This document shows, one piece after another, positions 35,170 through 43,114 of a stretch of DNA of 64,000 nt. The stretch covers positions 2,108,001-2,172,000 of the forward strand of contig CP119313.1 of the NCBI GenBank assembly GCA_029202485.1, read 5' to 3'. Position numbers and translations under genes: made by a program. The notes below the pieces were generated by a model. That model made no database searches, had not been told where the DNA came from, and saw only the letters and a program-made list of their open reading frames with translations. Position 1 is the first letter of the stretch. Each line of letters starts with the position of its first letter. This stretch comes from Candidatus Pedobacter colombiensis (GTDB lineage Bacteria; Bacteroidota; Bacteroidia; Sphingobacteriales; Sphingobacteriaceae).

Positions 35170-36291
35170 ATGAAAATTTTAGTAACAGGCACCGCCGGAT
35201 TTATTGGCTTTCACTTGGCAAACCGTTTATTAGAAAGAGGGGATGAAGTGATTGGGATGGATATAATTAACGATTACTATGATGTTAATTTAAAATACGC
35301 CCGTCTGGAAGAGAGTGGTATTTCTAAGGAGCTAATTGCATACAATACACCTGTAAAAAGTACAAAATACAACAACTACACATTTATTAAGCTGGACCTG
35401 ACTGATAAAATAGGTCTGCATGATCTATTTAGTACTTATCATTTTGATGTTGTATGTAATTTAGCAGCGCAAGCCGGTGTACGATATAGTTTAACAAATC
35501 CTGAGGCTTATTTAGAGTCAAATATTCACGGATTTTTGAATATTCTGGAATGTTGCAGGTATGCAAAAATCAAACATTTATTGTATGCAAGCTCCTCAAG
35601 TGTTTATGGTTTAAATAAGAAAATGCCATTTTCTGTTAATAACAATGTTGATCATCCGATTTCTTTATATGCCGCATCTAAAAAAAGTAATGAGTTAATG
35701 GCACATGCTTATAGTCATCTTTTTAATTTACCAACTACAGCTTTAAGGTTTTTTACTGTTTATGGTCCCTGGGGTAGGCCTGATATGGCTTTATTTATTT
35801 TTGCGAAAGCCATAATGGAGGGCAAGCCAATAAGAGTTTTTAATAATGGAAATATGAGCAGGGATTTTACTTACATAGATGATATTGTTGAAGGCATAGT
35901 GGAGCTGGTAGATAAACCAGCAGTACATAATGCAATATGGAACGCCTTTGAGCCAGATCCAGCAAGTTCTAAAGCCCCATATAGTATATTTAATATAGGA
36001 AGGGGTGCGCCAGTAAGTCTTTTAGAGTTTATAAATGAAATAGAGCATAATATTGGTGTTATGGCCAATAAGGAATATCTACCAATGCAAGATGGTGACG
36101 TAGCAGACACTTGGGCTGATATCTCCAGATTAAAGGACGAATTAAACTATACGCCCAAAGTATCAGTAAAAGAGGGGGTACATAACTTTGTAGAATGGTA
36201 TAAAATGTTCTATTGTTCAAATAAGGAGGTGAAAAAGCGCTCAAGAATTAAAACAGCCGATCAAAACGCCATATTTACTACCAGGATTTAA
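35170..36291 (+). CDS. NAD-dependent UDP-uronate 4-epimerase (LpsL/CapI-like)
   Basis: Extended SDR of 373 residues. The NAD loop TGTAGFIGFHLANRLLERGDEV, the catalytic Ser in SSSSVYG and the YAASK Tyr-Lys pair are visible. The segment INDYYDVNLKYARLEESGI and FTVYGPWGRPDMALF are typical of UDP-glucuronate 4-epimerases, which supply UDP-galacturonate. This fits the pectate lyase gene next door. UDP-glucose-type epimerase is the less likely alternative. A 20-residue basic tail is unusual. Confidence 0.88.
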   Translation: MKILVTGTAGFIGFHLANRLLERGDEVIGMDIINDYYDVNLKYARLEESGISKELIAYNTPVKSTKYNNYTFIKLDLTDKIGLHDLFSTYHFDVVCNLAAQAGVRYSLTNPEAYLESNIHGFLNILECCRYAKIKHLLYASSSSVYGLNKKMPFSVNNNVDHPISLYAASKKSNELMAHAYSHLFNLPTTALRFFTVYGPWGRPDMALFIFAKAIMEGKPIRVFNNGNMSRDFTYIDDIVEGIVELVDKPAVHNAIWNAFEPDPASSKAPYSIFNIGRGAPVSLLEFINEIEHNIGVMANKEYLPMQDGDVADTWADISRLKDELNYTPKVSVKEGVHNFVEWYKMFYCSNKEVKKRSRIKTADQNAIFTTRI

Positions 36292-36519
36292 CTTTTATTT
36301 TGTTGTGTAATGTCATTTTAATGTCATTTAATATTGATGTTTAATATTTGTGAATCTACTTCACACTAGTCATAACTGCTAAAAATCGGCTGTGATTTGC
36401 AAGTGTGGACATTTTTACCCATTTTGGGTACTTCTTACTCTTTCTATTCTGTAACTTTTAAGATACAATTTTTTTTTAGGCTCCCCGTTTAAAGGGGGTA
36501 TTTAAAAAAGAATGTATTA

Positions 36520-38271
36520 ATGGAAAGATTAAGAAAAAAATTAACAAGCGTACTTATGTTTGGGATACTACTATCCACAATTTTAATGTTTAGTCAGTGC
36601 AAGAAGGATGCTCCTGCAGTTCCTGATAACTTGTCTGGCAGTAATAATATTGAAAATACAACGGGGGCTGTATCCAGCACAACAGCAACGTCAATAGATG
36701 TATCAGGTGCCACTTCAGAAGGAGGATTTGCATATGCGGTTTACCGTGATTTTGGTACTACTGGAGATTCGAACGCTCAGCCAACTATTTCAAAACTAAG
36801 AGTTTTTGAAGATGGCAAAGAATTGGGCGCAGCACATTCTAAACATGCTGATATCAGCTCAATAGGTAAAGGTAAATTCAGCCATTGGGGAAATGGTTTA
36901 ATATTCTCTGCATCTGATAATACAGATCCGAGAAAAAATGGCAGGAAATATACCTTCACAACAGGAGGAACTCCGACCGAGATATCGCCGGTGGTGCCTT
37001 CAACAGAAACGGCTTTAGATTTGTCTGCGCTTAGCGCAGAAGGAGGCTTTGCTTATGTGCTTTACCGCGATTTTGGAACTACCGGAGATTCTAATGCTCA
37101 ACCAAGCATTTCAACATTAAGAATTTTTGAAGATGGCAAAGAACTTGGAGCAGCTCATTCTAAACATGCTGATATCAGTTCTATAGGTAAAGGTAAATTC
37201 AGTCATTGGGGAAACAGTTTAATATTCTCTGCATCTGATAATACAAATCCGAAGACAAATGGAAGGAAATATACTTTCACAACAGGATCCGCACCAACTA
37301 ATCCAACTACACCGCCAGTAACACCTCCAGAAACAGTTACCCCTCCAACAACAGGTGGTGGCAGTGGAGTAGTCGCTACCGGTTTAATTGGTTATGCAGC
37401 AGTAAATGGAACAACAACTGGTGGTAAAGGTGGTTCAGAAATTACAGTATCAACTTTACAGGCATTAAAGAGTGCAGTAGGTTCAGATGGTCCAAAAATT
37501 ATTTATGTATCAGGTGCGATTAAAGGAGCTGGAGATGATCCAATCTATGTGAAATCAAATAAATCAATCATTGGTTTATCTGGTGCATCAGTAGAAGGCG
37601 CATCGTTTATGGTATATACAGTTAGTAATATTATTGTTCAAAACCTTAAAATTAAAAATTATGTAACCAACGCTGGTATTCAGATAAAAGAAGGTGCACA
37701 CCATATCTGGGTAGACCACTGTGAATTCTCAGCAGATCGTAATCATGGATGGGAATATTATGGTAAAGATATTAGTATAACCAGATATTCAGATTATGTT
37801 ACGGTTTCCTGGAATAAATTCAGCAATAACAATCTATCAGTTTTGATTAGTGCAGGAATTAATGCAGAAATAGCATCTCAGGATATTGGTAAATTGCATG
37901 TTACACTTCACCATAATTTCTGGAACAATATTTCAGAAAGAGAACCAACAATGAATTATGGAAGTGTTCACTTGTTTAATAATTATCACTTAAACAATAG
38001 CGGATACTCAATCAGTGCTCGTGCTGGTGGAAATGTTCGTACCGATAATGAATATTTTGAAAATTGCGTTAAACCAATTTCAACAAACTTAGCGGGTGAT
38101 CCTCCGGGATATATTAGTGGATCAGAAACAAATCTATATGTAAAATCAGGTAAAAATGATATTACTACACCACTTGCAAACTGGACACCAACTTATGAAT
38201 ATAAATCAGCCCTTAATGCAGCAGCAGATGTTCCATCTATTGTAACTAAAGGAGCCGGTGCAACATTATAA
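36520..38271 (+). CDS. Lipoprotein pectate lyase (PL1-like) with duplicated N-terminal module
   Basis: Protein of 583 residues. A lipoprotein signal peptide ends at Cys27 (FSQCKKD). Two near-identical 83-residue modules (67-149 and 174-256; 74 of 83 residues the same) follow, then a Pro/Thr linker (about 257-283), then a right-handed beta-helix pectate lyase domain (about 284-583) with IWVDHCEFS, VTVSWNKFSNN, VTLHHNFWNN and HLFNNYHLN. The Arg of the PelC catalytic position is kept in SEREPTMNYG, but the second Arg of the usual R-x-P-x-x-R run is Asn. It likely cleaves or edits uronate-containing polymer at the cell surface. Confidence 0.86.
   Translation: MERLRKKLTSVLMFGILLSTILMFSQCKKDAPAVPDNLSGSNNIENTTGAVSSTTATSIDVSGATSEGGFAYAVYRDFGTTGDSNAQPTISKLRVFEDGKELGAAHSKHADISSIGKGKFSHWGNGLIFSASDNTDPRKNGRKYTFTTGGTPTEISPVVPSTETALDLSALSAEGGFAYVLYRDFGTTGDSNAQPSISTLRIFEDGKELGAAHSKHADISSIGKGKFSHWGNSLIFSASDNTNPKTNGRKYTFTTGSAPTNPTTPPVTPPETVTPPTTGGGSGVVATGLIGYAAVNGTTTGGKGGSEITVSTLQALKSAVGSDGPKIIYVSGAIKGAGDDPIYVKSNKSIIGLSGASVEGASFMVYTVSNIIVQNLKIKNYVTNAGIQIKEGAHHIWVDHCEFSADRNHGWEYYGKDISITRYSDYVTVSWNKFSNNNLSVLISAGINAEIASQDIGKLHVTLHHNFWNNISEREPTMNYGSVHLFNNYHLNNSGYSISARAGGNVRTDNEYFENCVKPISTNLAGDPPGYISGSETNLYVKSGKNDITTPLANWTPTYEYKSALNAAADVPSIVTKGAGATL
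36718..36966 (+). repeat. First 83-residue module of the pectate lyase protein
   Basis: Encodes residues 67-149, starting EGGFAYAVYRDFG. The second copy is at 37039-37287 with nine amino-acid differences. A recent tandem duplication, likely a carbohydrate-binding or surface domain. Confidence 0.9.
37039..37287 (+). repeat. Second 83-residue module of the pectate lyase protein
   Basis: Encodes residues 174-256 (EGGFAYVLYRDFG onward), 107 residues after the first copy. Conserved aromatic and glycine positions include FSHWGN and RKYTFTTG. Confidence 0.9.
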
Positions 38272-38295
38272 TAAATAGAAATAAATAAAATATCT

Positions 38296-38338
38296 AACCA
38301 CAAGGCCATCTGACTGTAAGTCAGGTGGCCTTGTGGTT
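38296..38338 (+). terminator. Strong 19-bp hairpin after the pectate lyase gene
   Basis: 38296-38314 pairs with 38320-38338 over 19 bases with one G-T pair and a 5-nt loop. A T run comes only 9 bases later (38347-38352). It lies inside the capsule locus 26 bp before the next same-strand gene, so downstream genes need readthrough or a promoter of their own. Confidence 0.8.
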
Positions 38339-38364
38339 TAACGACCTTTTTTATATCCGTTGTC

Positions 38365-39516
38365 ATGACCGAAAACAGAAAGAAAGTATTGATTGCTTGT
38401 GATTCATCACGAACCTTGCTGGATTTTCGTGGTAAACTCATTGAGGAGCTCATTAAGAAAAATGATGTATACGTTTTTACTCCGAAAATTTCGCAACAGC
38501 ATGTAAGGGAAAGACTAAAAATCATGAATGTTACTGTATATGAGAATGCGTTAAATGGGAGCAACGTTTCTATTTTTTCTGATCTTAAATATATTTTTAA
38601 GTTATATAATCTGATTAAAATAATTAAACCTGATATATTTTTCCCATATACATTTAAGCCTGTAATATATGGAACGATCTTAGCAAGACTATGTAAAATA
38701 AATTGTATTACACCCATGCTTACTGGCCTGGGTTACAACTTTACAGATAACGGCGCTAAGAAGAAATTGGTCAGTACAATAACTAAATTTTTATTGAAGT
38801 TTAGTTTAAGCGCAAACAAAAGAATTCGAGTCATTTTTCAGAACAAAGATGATTATAACAAATTATTGGAAACCAAAATCATTGGAGCAAAGCACCAGGC
38901 ATTTGTCGTTAATGGTTCGGGTGTTGATTTAAGTCATTATGACTACTCTGAACCTAAAATTTCACAAATAAGCTTTTTGATGATATCCCGGTTAATCAAT
39001 TCAAAGGGAGTTAAAGAGTTTTATGAAGCTGCTAAAATAGTACGCAGTAAATTTCCAGATGTAAAATTTAAACTCATTGGCTCATTTGATGACAATATAG
39101 ATTCAATTACTACAGAGTTATATGCTGAAATTCAATCGGGCGACATTATAGAATACATTGGTCAGGTAGATGATGTCAGGTCATATATTAGGGATGCTTC
39201 AATTCTCGTATTACCTTCTTATTATGGGGAAGGCATACCTAGATGCATCTTAGAAGGTATGGCAATGGGAAGGGCAATTATTACCAGTAATTCTGTTGGA
39301 TGCCGTGAAACTATAGATGCTTCACCATCAGGTATCAATGGTTTTTTAGTTCCAATAAAGAATATCCCAATCCTTGCCTCAAGGATGGAGTATTATATTA
39401 ACCATACCAAGGATATTATTTTATATGGCATTAATGGAAGGAACTTTGCTAAAAAGAAATTTGATGTGAACCTGGTAAATTCCGAAATGCTTAAAATTAT
39501 GAATGTTGGTTACTAG
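38365..39516 (+). CDS. Family 4 glycosyltransferase (PglA/CapM-like)
   Basis: GT-B enzyme of 383 residues. The N-terminal part VLIACDSSRTLLDFRGKLIEEL and ITPMLTGLGYNF are typical of the PglA/CapM group that adds HexNAc to lipid-linked sugars. VNGSGVDLSHYD, MISRLINSKGVKEFYEAA and LPSYYGEGIPRCILEGMAMGRAII are donor-domain motifs. First gene after the internal hairpin. Confidence 0.92.
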   Translation: MTENRKKVLIACDSSRTLLDFRGKLIEELIKKNDVYVFTPKISQQHVRERLKIMNVTVYENALNGSNVSIFSDLKYIFKLYNLIKIIKPDIFFPYTFKPVIYGTILARLCKINCITPMLTGLGYNFTDNGAKKKLVSTITKFLLKFSLSANKRIRVIFQNKDDYNKLLETKIIGAKHQAFVVNGSGVDLSHYDYSEPKISQISFLMISRLINSKGVKEFYEAAKIVRSKFPDVKFKLIGSFDDNIDSITTELYAEIQSGDIIEYIGQVDDVRSYIRDASILVLPSYYGEGIPRCILEGMAMGRAIITSNSVGCRETIDASPSGINGFLVPIKNIPILASRMEYYINHTKDIILYGINGRNFAKKKFDVNLVNSEMLKIMNVGY

Positions 39517-39555
39517 AAAGGTTATGATTGTGTAGTCTTAAAATTTTTCAATTGT

Positions 39556-40587
39556 ATGGCATATCATTTAATCAATTTTAAACAGTCAGAAGAGTGGACT
39601 TCATATGTTAGTAATTCTGTTAGCTATGACTTTTATCACACCTGGCATTATCATTCTTTAGAGAATAGTGGTGAACCTTTTCTTTTTGTATACGAAGAAG
39701 CTGATATTTTTATTGCGCTTCCATTATTGAAAAGAAAAATTGCCAATTCAGATTTGTTTGATCTGACATCTGTTTATGGATATTCTGGTCCGATTTCTAA
39801 TGTGAAATTCTCTGATATCGATGAGCAATTGCTTGAAAACTTTAAATCCTCTTTTTTAAGTTTTATGGAAGCTGGTCGATATGTTTGCGTTTTCTCTCGT
39901 CTCAATCCATTTATTGATCAAAGAATATTAATAGAAAAAATTGGGGGCGTAATGAATAATGGCAGAACGGTATATATGGATCTGTCTATTCCTATTGAGG
40001 AACAACGGGCAAAATATGAGAAAAAACTAAGGCAGCAAATTAGACAATTAAGAAAAATGCCTTATGATATCAGAGAAGCGAACAGCCAGGACGATATCAA
40101 ATTATTCACAGTTATGTATACCGAAAACATGCTTAGACTGCGAGCCAAAGAGAGTTATTTTTATGATGAAGCATACTTTACAGAACTTATCAAAAGCAAA
40201 GAAGACTGTAAATTAATTGTAATCTATCATGGTGATGTGATGATTTGCGGGGCCGTCATAATGTGCGCTGGAAATGTAATCCGTAACCATTTATCTGCAA
40301 CTTCTAATGCTTACGTAAATCAGTCGCCGAGTAAATTACTTACAGACGAGATTAGTATAATAGGAAGACAACTCGGAAAGAGATATTTTCACCTTGGAGG
40401 CGGCTTGGGTGGTCGGGAAGACTCATTGTTCAAATTTAAATCCTATTTCTCCTCTCTTTTTCTGGAAGATATCACTTGGGGATTTATATCAGATACATTT
40501 ACCTACGACGACCTTGTTAAGGAACGAAACGATGATATCAAAGCTGATTACTTTCCCCTTTACCGCAGTCCCGCAGTATCCCATTAA
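39556..40587 (+). CDS. FemAB/GNAT-fold transferase, copy A
   Basis: Protein of 343 residues, a clear paralogue of 42038-43102. Shared stretches include SYDFYHTWHYHS, FLFVYEEADIFIALPLLKR, SVYGYSGPISNVKF, FSRLNPF, NGRTVYMDLSIPIEEQR and the C-terminal KRYFHLGGGLGGREDSLFKFK. This matches the peptidoglycan-bridge FemAB-like superfamily (COG2348-type) with duplicated GNAT folds. Likely cytoplasmic, transferring an aminoacyl or acyl group to a sugar amine. The precise reaction is unknown. Confidence 0.78.
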   Translation: MAYHLINFKQSEEWTSYVSNSVSYDFYHTWHYHSLENSGEPFLFVYEEADIFIALPLLKRKIANSDLFDLTSVYGYSGPISNVKFSDIDEQLLENFKSSFLSFMEAGRYVCVFSRLNPFIDQRILIEKIGGVMNNGRTVYMDLSIPIEEQRAKYEKKLRQQIRQLRKMPYDIREANSQDDIKLFTVMYTENMLRLRAKESYFYDEAYFTELIKSKEDCKLIVIYHGDVMICGAVIMCAGNVIRNHLSATSNAYVNQSPSKLLTDEISIIGRQLGKRYFHLGGGLGGREDSLFKFKSYFSSLFLEDITWGFISDTFTYDDLVKERNDDIKADYFPLYRSPAVSH

Positions 40588-40651
40588 ATAAAAATATTCA
40601 CATATCTTTTAAAAGATTGGAAATCAATTGAAGTTAAACCATTAAATCTTT

Positions 40652-40660
40652 ATGCTTTGA
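40652..40660 (+). promoter_or_regulatory. ATG-Leu-stop minigene overlapping the PhyH start
   Basis: ATG CTT TGA is out of frame with the oxygenase and its stop overlaps the oxygenase TTG start at 40657. No in-frame ATG exists between the preceding stop (40585) and residue 61 or so. It may affect initiation, or show that a conventional start has been lost. Confidence 0.3.
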
Positions 40661-41460
40661 AAAATAAATTTATTTATTCCGAAGCCACTATAAGTGATTT
40701 CGAGAATGCAATTGATCGGTTTGGTTGGGTCATTTATGAGAATGCCGTAGATGAAGGAATGATCAATAATATAATTAATGACCTGGAGCCTGCTTATCTA
40801 TTGAGGAGAGATATTCAAATTAAAAATGGCATTGAAACTAATATGGAAGGTACACTGCATCACCTTTTGGAAAAAGGTAATTTTAGTATGCCTTTTTTAG
40901 AACAAATGTATTGTGATAAAGAAATGAGACATTTTCTGAAAGGTAATTATATCTTAAATGGGATAAGTGGTGTCCTGAATTTTAAAAATTTTAAAGCTTA
41001 TGTTCATAACGTTCACCGGGACATTAGGAGTTTTACAGATGATTTTAAAATTGCAATCCAAATGATTGTATTATTGGACGATTATACCCTTGATAATGGA
41101 GCAACTTATTTTCTTTCTGGATCACATAGACAAGAAAATAAACCTGAAGATGACTTTTTTTACGAGCACGCCGACAGAGCTATTGCAAAGAAAGGAAGCA
41201 TTATTTTATTTGATTCCAATATTTGGCATGCTGCAGGAAATAATAATACTGATGGCCCAAGGCGGGCATTAACGCTTACTTTTACAAGACCTTTCTTCAA
41301 GCCTCAATTTGATTTTCCAAGATTTTTAGGTTACGAGTTTGGCGAAGGGTTAAATAATCACCTACGGCAAGTAATAGGGTATAACGCTCGTATTTCAGCA
41401 AATCTTCAGGAATTTTACCAACCGCCGCATTTAAGAATGTATCAGCCTGGTCAGGGTTAG
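40657..41460 (+). CDS. Phytanoyl-CoA dioxygenase (PhyH) family Fe(II)/2-oxoglutarate oxygenase
   Basis: Protein of 267 residues. The iron ligands appear as HRD in NVHRDIRSF (about 119-121) and His in DSNIWHAAGNNN. The 2-oxoglutarate-binding Arg is in GPRRALTLTF, and DDYTLDNGATYFLSGSH is the core barrel strand. The start is TTG at 40657; the out-of-frame ATG nearby is noted separately. It lies between two FemAB-like genes, so hydroxylation of a transferred amino acid, acyl group or sugar is plausible. Confidence 0.85.
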   Translation: MKNKFIYSEATISDFENAIDRFGWVIYENAVDEGMINNIINDLEPAYLLRRDIQIKNGIETNMEGTLHHLLEKGNFSMPFLEQMYCDKEMRHFLKGNYILNGISGVLNFKNFKAYVHNVHRDIRSFTDDFKIAIQMIVLLDDYTLDNGATYFLSGSHRQENKPEDDFFYEHADRAIAKKGSIILFDSNIWHAAGNNNTDGPRRALTLTFTRPFFKPQFDFPRFLGYEFGEGLNNHLRQVIGYNARISANLQEFYQPPHLRMYQPGQG

Positions 41461-41499
41461 TTGAAGCCATTAAATAAATGATCTTTTAAATAATATATT

Positions 41500-41994
41500 A
41501 TGAATGAGTCTGTCTACTTAAGACCATTGAGTTTAGAGGATGCGAAAACTTCTTATCAATGGCGTAAAGATCCTGACATATGGGTTTATACAGAATTTAA
41601 GCCTAGCGCTGATTTTACTTTGGAGCAAGAAACTGAATGGCTTCGTACTAAATTAAATAAAGAGAATGATAGCCGATTTGCGATTTGTTTACATGGTACA
41701 GATCAATACATTGGTAATGTGCAATTAATAGATTTGAAGGATTCTAAGGGCGAATTTCATCTGTTTATAGGGGAAAAACAATTGTGGGGAAGGGGAATAG
41801 GAAAGTCGGCCACTAAACTAATTCTCAAGTTCGGGTTTTCTGAAAAAAAGCTTGAAAGTGTTTTTCTTTTTGCACATGAAGATAATACTCCAGCACTTTC
41901 CATTTATGAAAAGTTGGGATTTGTTACTGTTAGTAAGCACAATAATCAACTCAAAATGGTACTGACAAAGCACATGTTCACAACGGATAATTAG
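41500..41994 (+). CDS. GNAT acetyltransferase (RimJ/RimL type)
   Basis: Protein of 164 residues. VYLRPLSLEDAKTSYQWRKDPD at the N-terminus, FHLFIGEKQLWGRGIGKSATKLIL (acetyl-CoA pyrophosphate loop Q/R-x-x-G-x-G/A) and NTPALSIYEKLGFVTV near the end define GNAT. In capsule loci such enzymes (for example WbpD- or PseH-like) N-acetylate amino sugars. Target unknown. Confidence 0.9.
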   Translation: MNESVYLRPLSLEDAKTSYQWRKDPDIWVYTEFKPSADFTLEQETEWLRTKLNKENDSRFAICLHGTDQYIGNVQLIDLKDSKGEFHLFIGEKQLWGRGIGKSATKLILKFGFSEKKLESVFLFAHEDNTPALSIYEKLGFVTVSKHNNQLKMVLTKHMFTTDN

Positions 41995-42037
41995 CTTGTT
42001 GTTTTGTTTATTATTTAAATTAAAATTTCGTGTTGTT

Positions 42038-43102
42038 ATGAGGAAATTAATTAGTATTCTTAACAAGAAGCAATGGATAGCCTATGTAAAAGGTTGTGCG
42101 GAATATGATTTTTATCATACCTGGCACTATCATTCTATGGATGAAGGAGGCGATCCTTTTCTTTTTATTTATGAGGAGGGAAAGGACTATATCGCATTTC
42201 CATTATTGAAAAGGGAAATATCAGGCTCTCATTTTTCCGACCTTGCATCAGTGTATGGATATCCGGGACCGATATCGAATCGAAAGTTCGAAGATATTGA
42301 TGAAGATCTGATGAATAATTTTAAAGAATCATTTTTGGATTTTTTGGAGAAGGAGGGTAATGTTTCAGTCTTTTCAAGATTAAATCCATTCTTTAATCAA
42401 AACTTGTTAATCGAGAGGTTTGGGGGGATTTATAAAAATGGAAGAACTGTAGTTATAGATCTAACCACAACTATTGAAGAACAACGTAAAAAATACAGGA
42501 AAACCACTTTACACAATATAAAGAAGGCCTGGAGCTATGACTATATTATAAAGGAAGGTAAAAACCCTGAGGATATCGATTTGTTTTTTGATATCTACAC
42601 GGAAAATATGGCACGGATTGGTGCAAAAGAGCAGTATTTTTTTAATAAAAAATACTTCATTGACCTTGTTAATAATGATGAATTTGATTGCAGACTTTTG
42701 CTTGTTTATTTTCACAATAAGGTAATTTGTGGGAGTATTATTACATGTACCTGTGGCATTATGCAAAGTCACTTAATAGCTACTTCATCTAAATACCTTT
42801 CCACTTCTCCAGCTAAATTTTTAACAGATCAAATTAGTATTCTGGGGCGGGAATTGGGAATGAAATACTTTCATCTTGGTGGCGGTTATGGCTTTAAAGA
42901 GGATACGTTATTTAAATGGAAAACAGGTTTCTCGGATTTGTTTTTGGAATATAAAAGCTGGCGTTATATTACCAACAAATCTGTCTATCATTATCTGGTT
43001 AATAAAATTGGAATCGATAAGGATTCTAATATTGATTTCTTTCCTCTTTATCGTGCAGTAGTTAAAATTTTAACCTGCGGCTATTTTGAGTTTATATTTT
43101 AA
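42038..43102 (+). CDS. FemAB/GNAT-fold transferase, copy B
   Basis: About 354 residues from the ATG at 42038; an upstream TTG would add 14 unmatched residues. Paralogous along its whole length to 39556-40587, with about half the residues the same by eye: YDFYHTWHYHSMDEGGDPFLF, YGYPGPISNRKF, FSRLNPFFNQ, YTENMARIGAKEQYF and KYFHLGGGYGFKEDTLFKWK. The two copies are separated by PhyH and GNAT genes, so the block looks like a duplicated and then interrupted pair. Confidence 0.78.
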   Translation: MRKLISILNKKQWIAYVKGCAEYDFYHTWHYHSMDEGGDPFLFIYEEGKDYIAFPLLKREISGSHFSDLASVYGYPGPISNRKFEDIDEDLMNNFKESFLDFLEKEGNVSVFSRLNPFFNQNLLIERFGGIYKNGRTVVIDLTTTIEEQRKKYRKTTLHNIKKAWSYDYIIKEGKNPEDIDLFFDIYTENMARIGAKEQYFFNKKYFIDLVNNDEFDCRLLLVYFHNKVICGSIITCTCGIMQSHLIATSSKYLSTSPAKFLTDQISILGRELGMKYFHLGGGYGFKEDTLFKWKTGFSDLFLEYKSWRYITNKSVYHYLVNKIGIDKDSNIDFFPLYRAVVKILTCGYFEFIF

Positions 43103-43114
43103 ATTTTTAATATT

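Noticed and set aside
38193..38717. A 174-codon antisense frame over the end of the pectate lyase gene and start of the next gene
   Set aside because: It spans the strong hairpin at 38296-38338 and both real genes are complete on the other strand.
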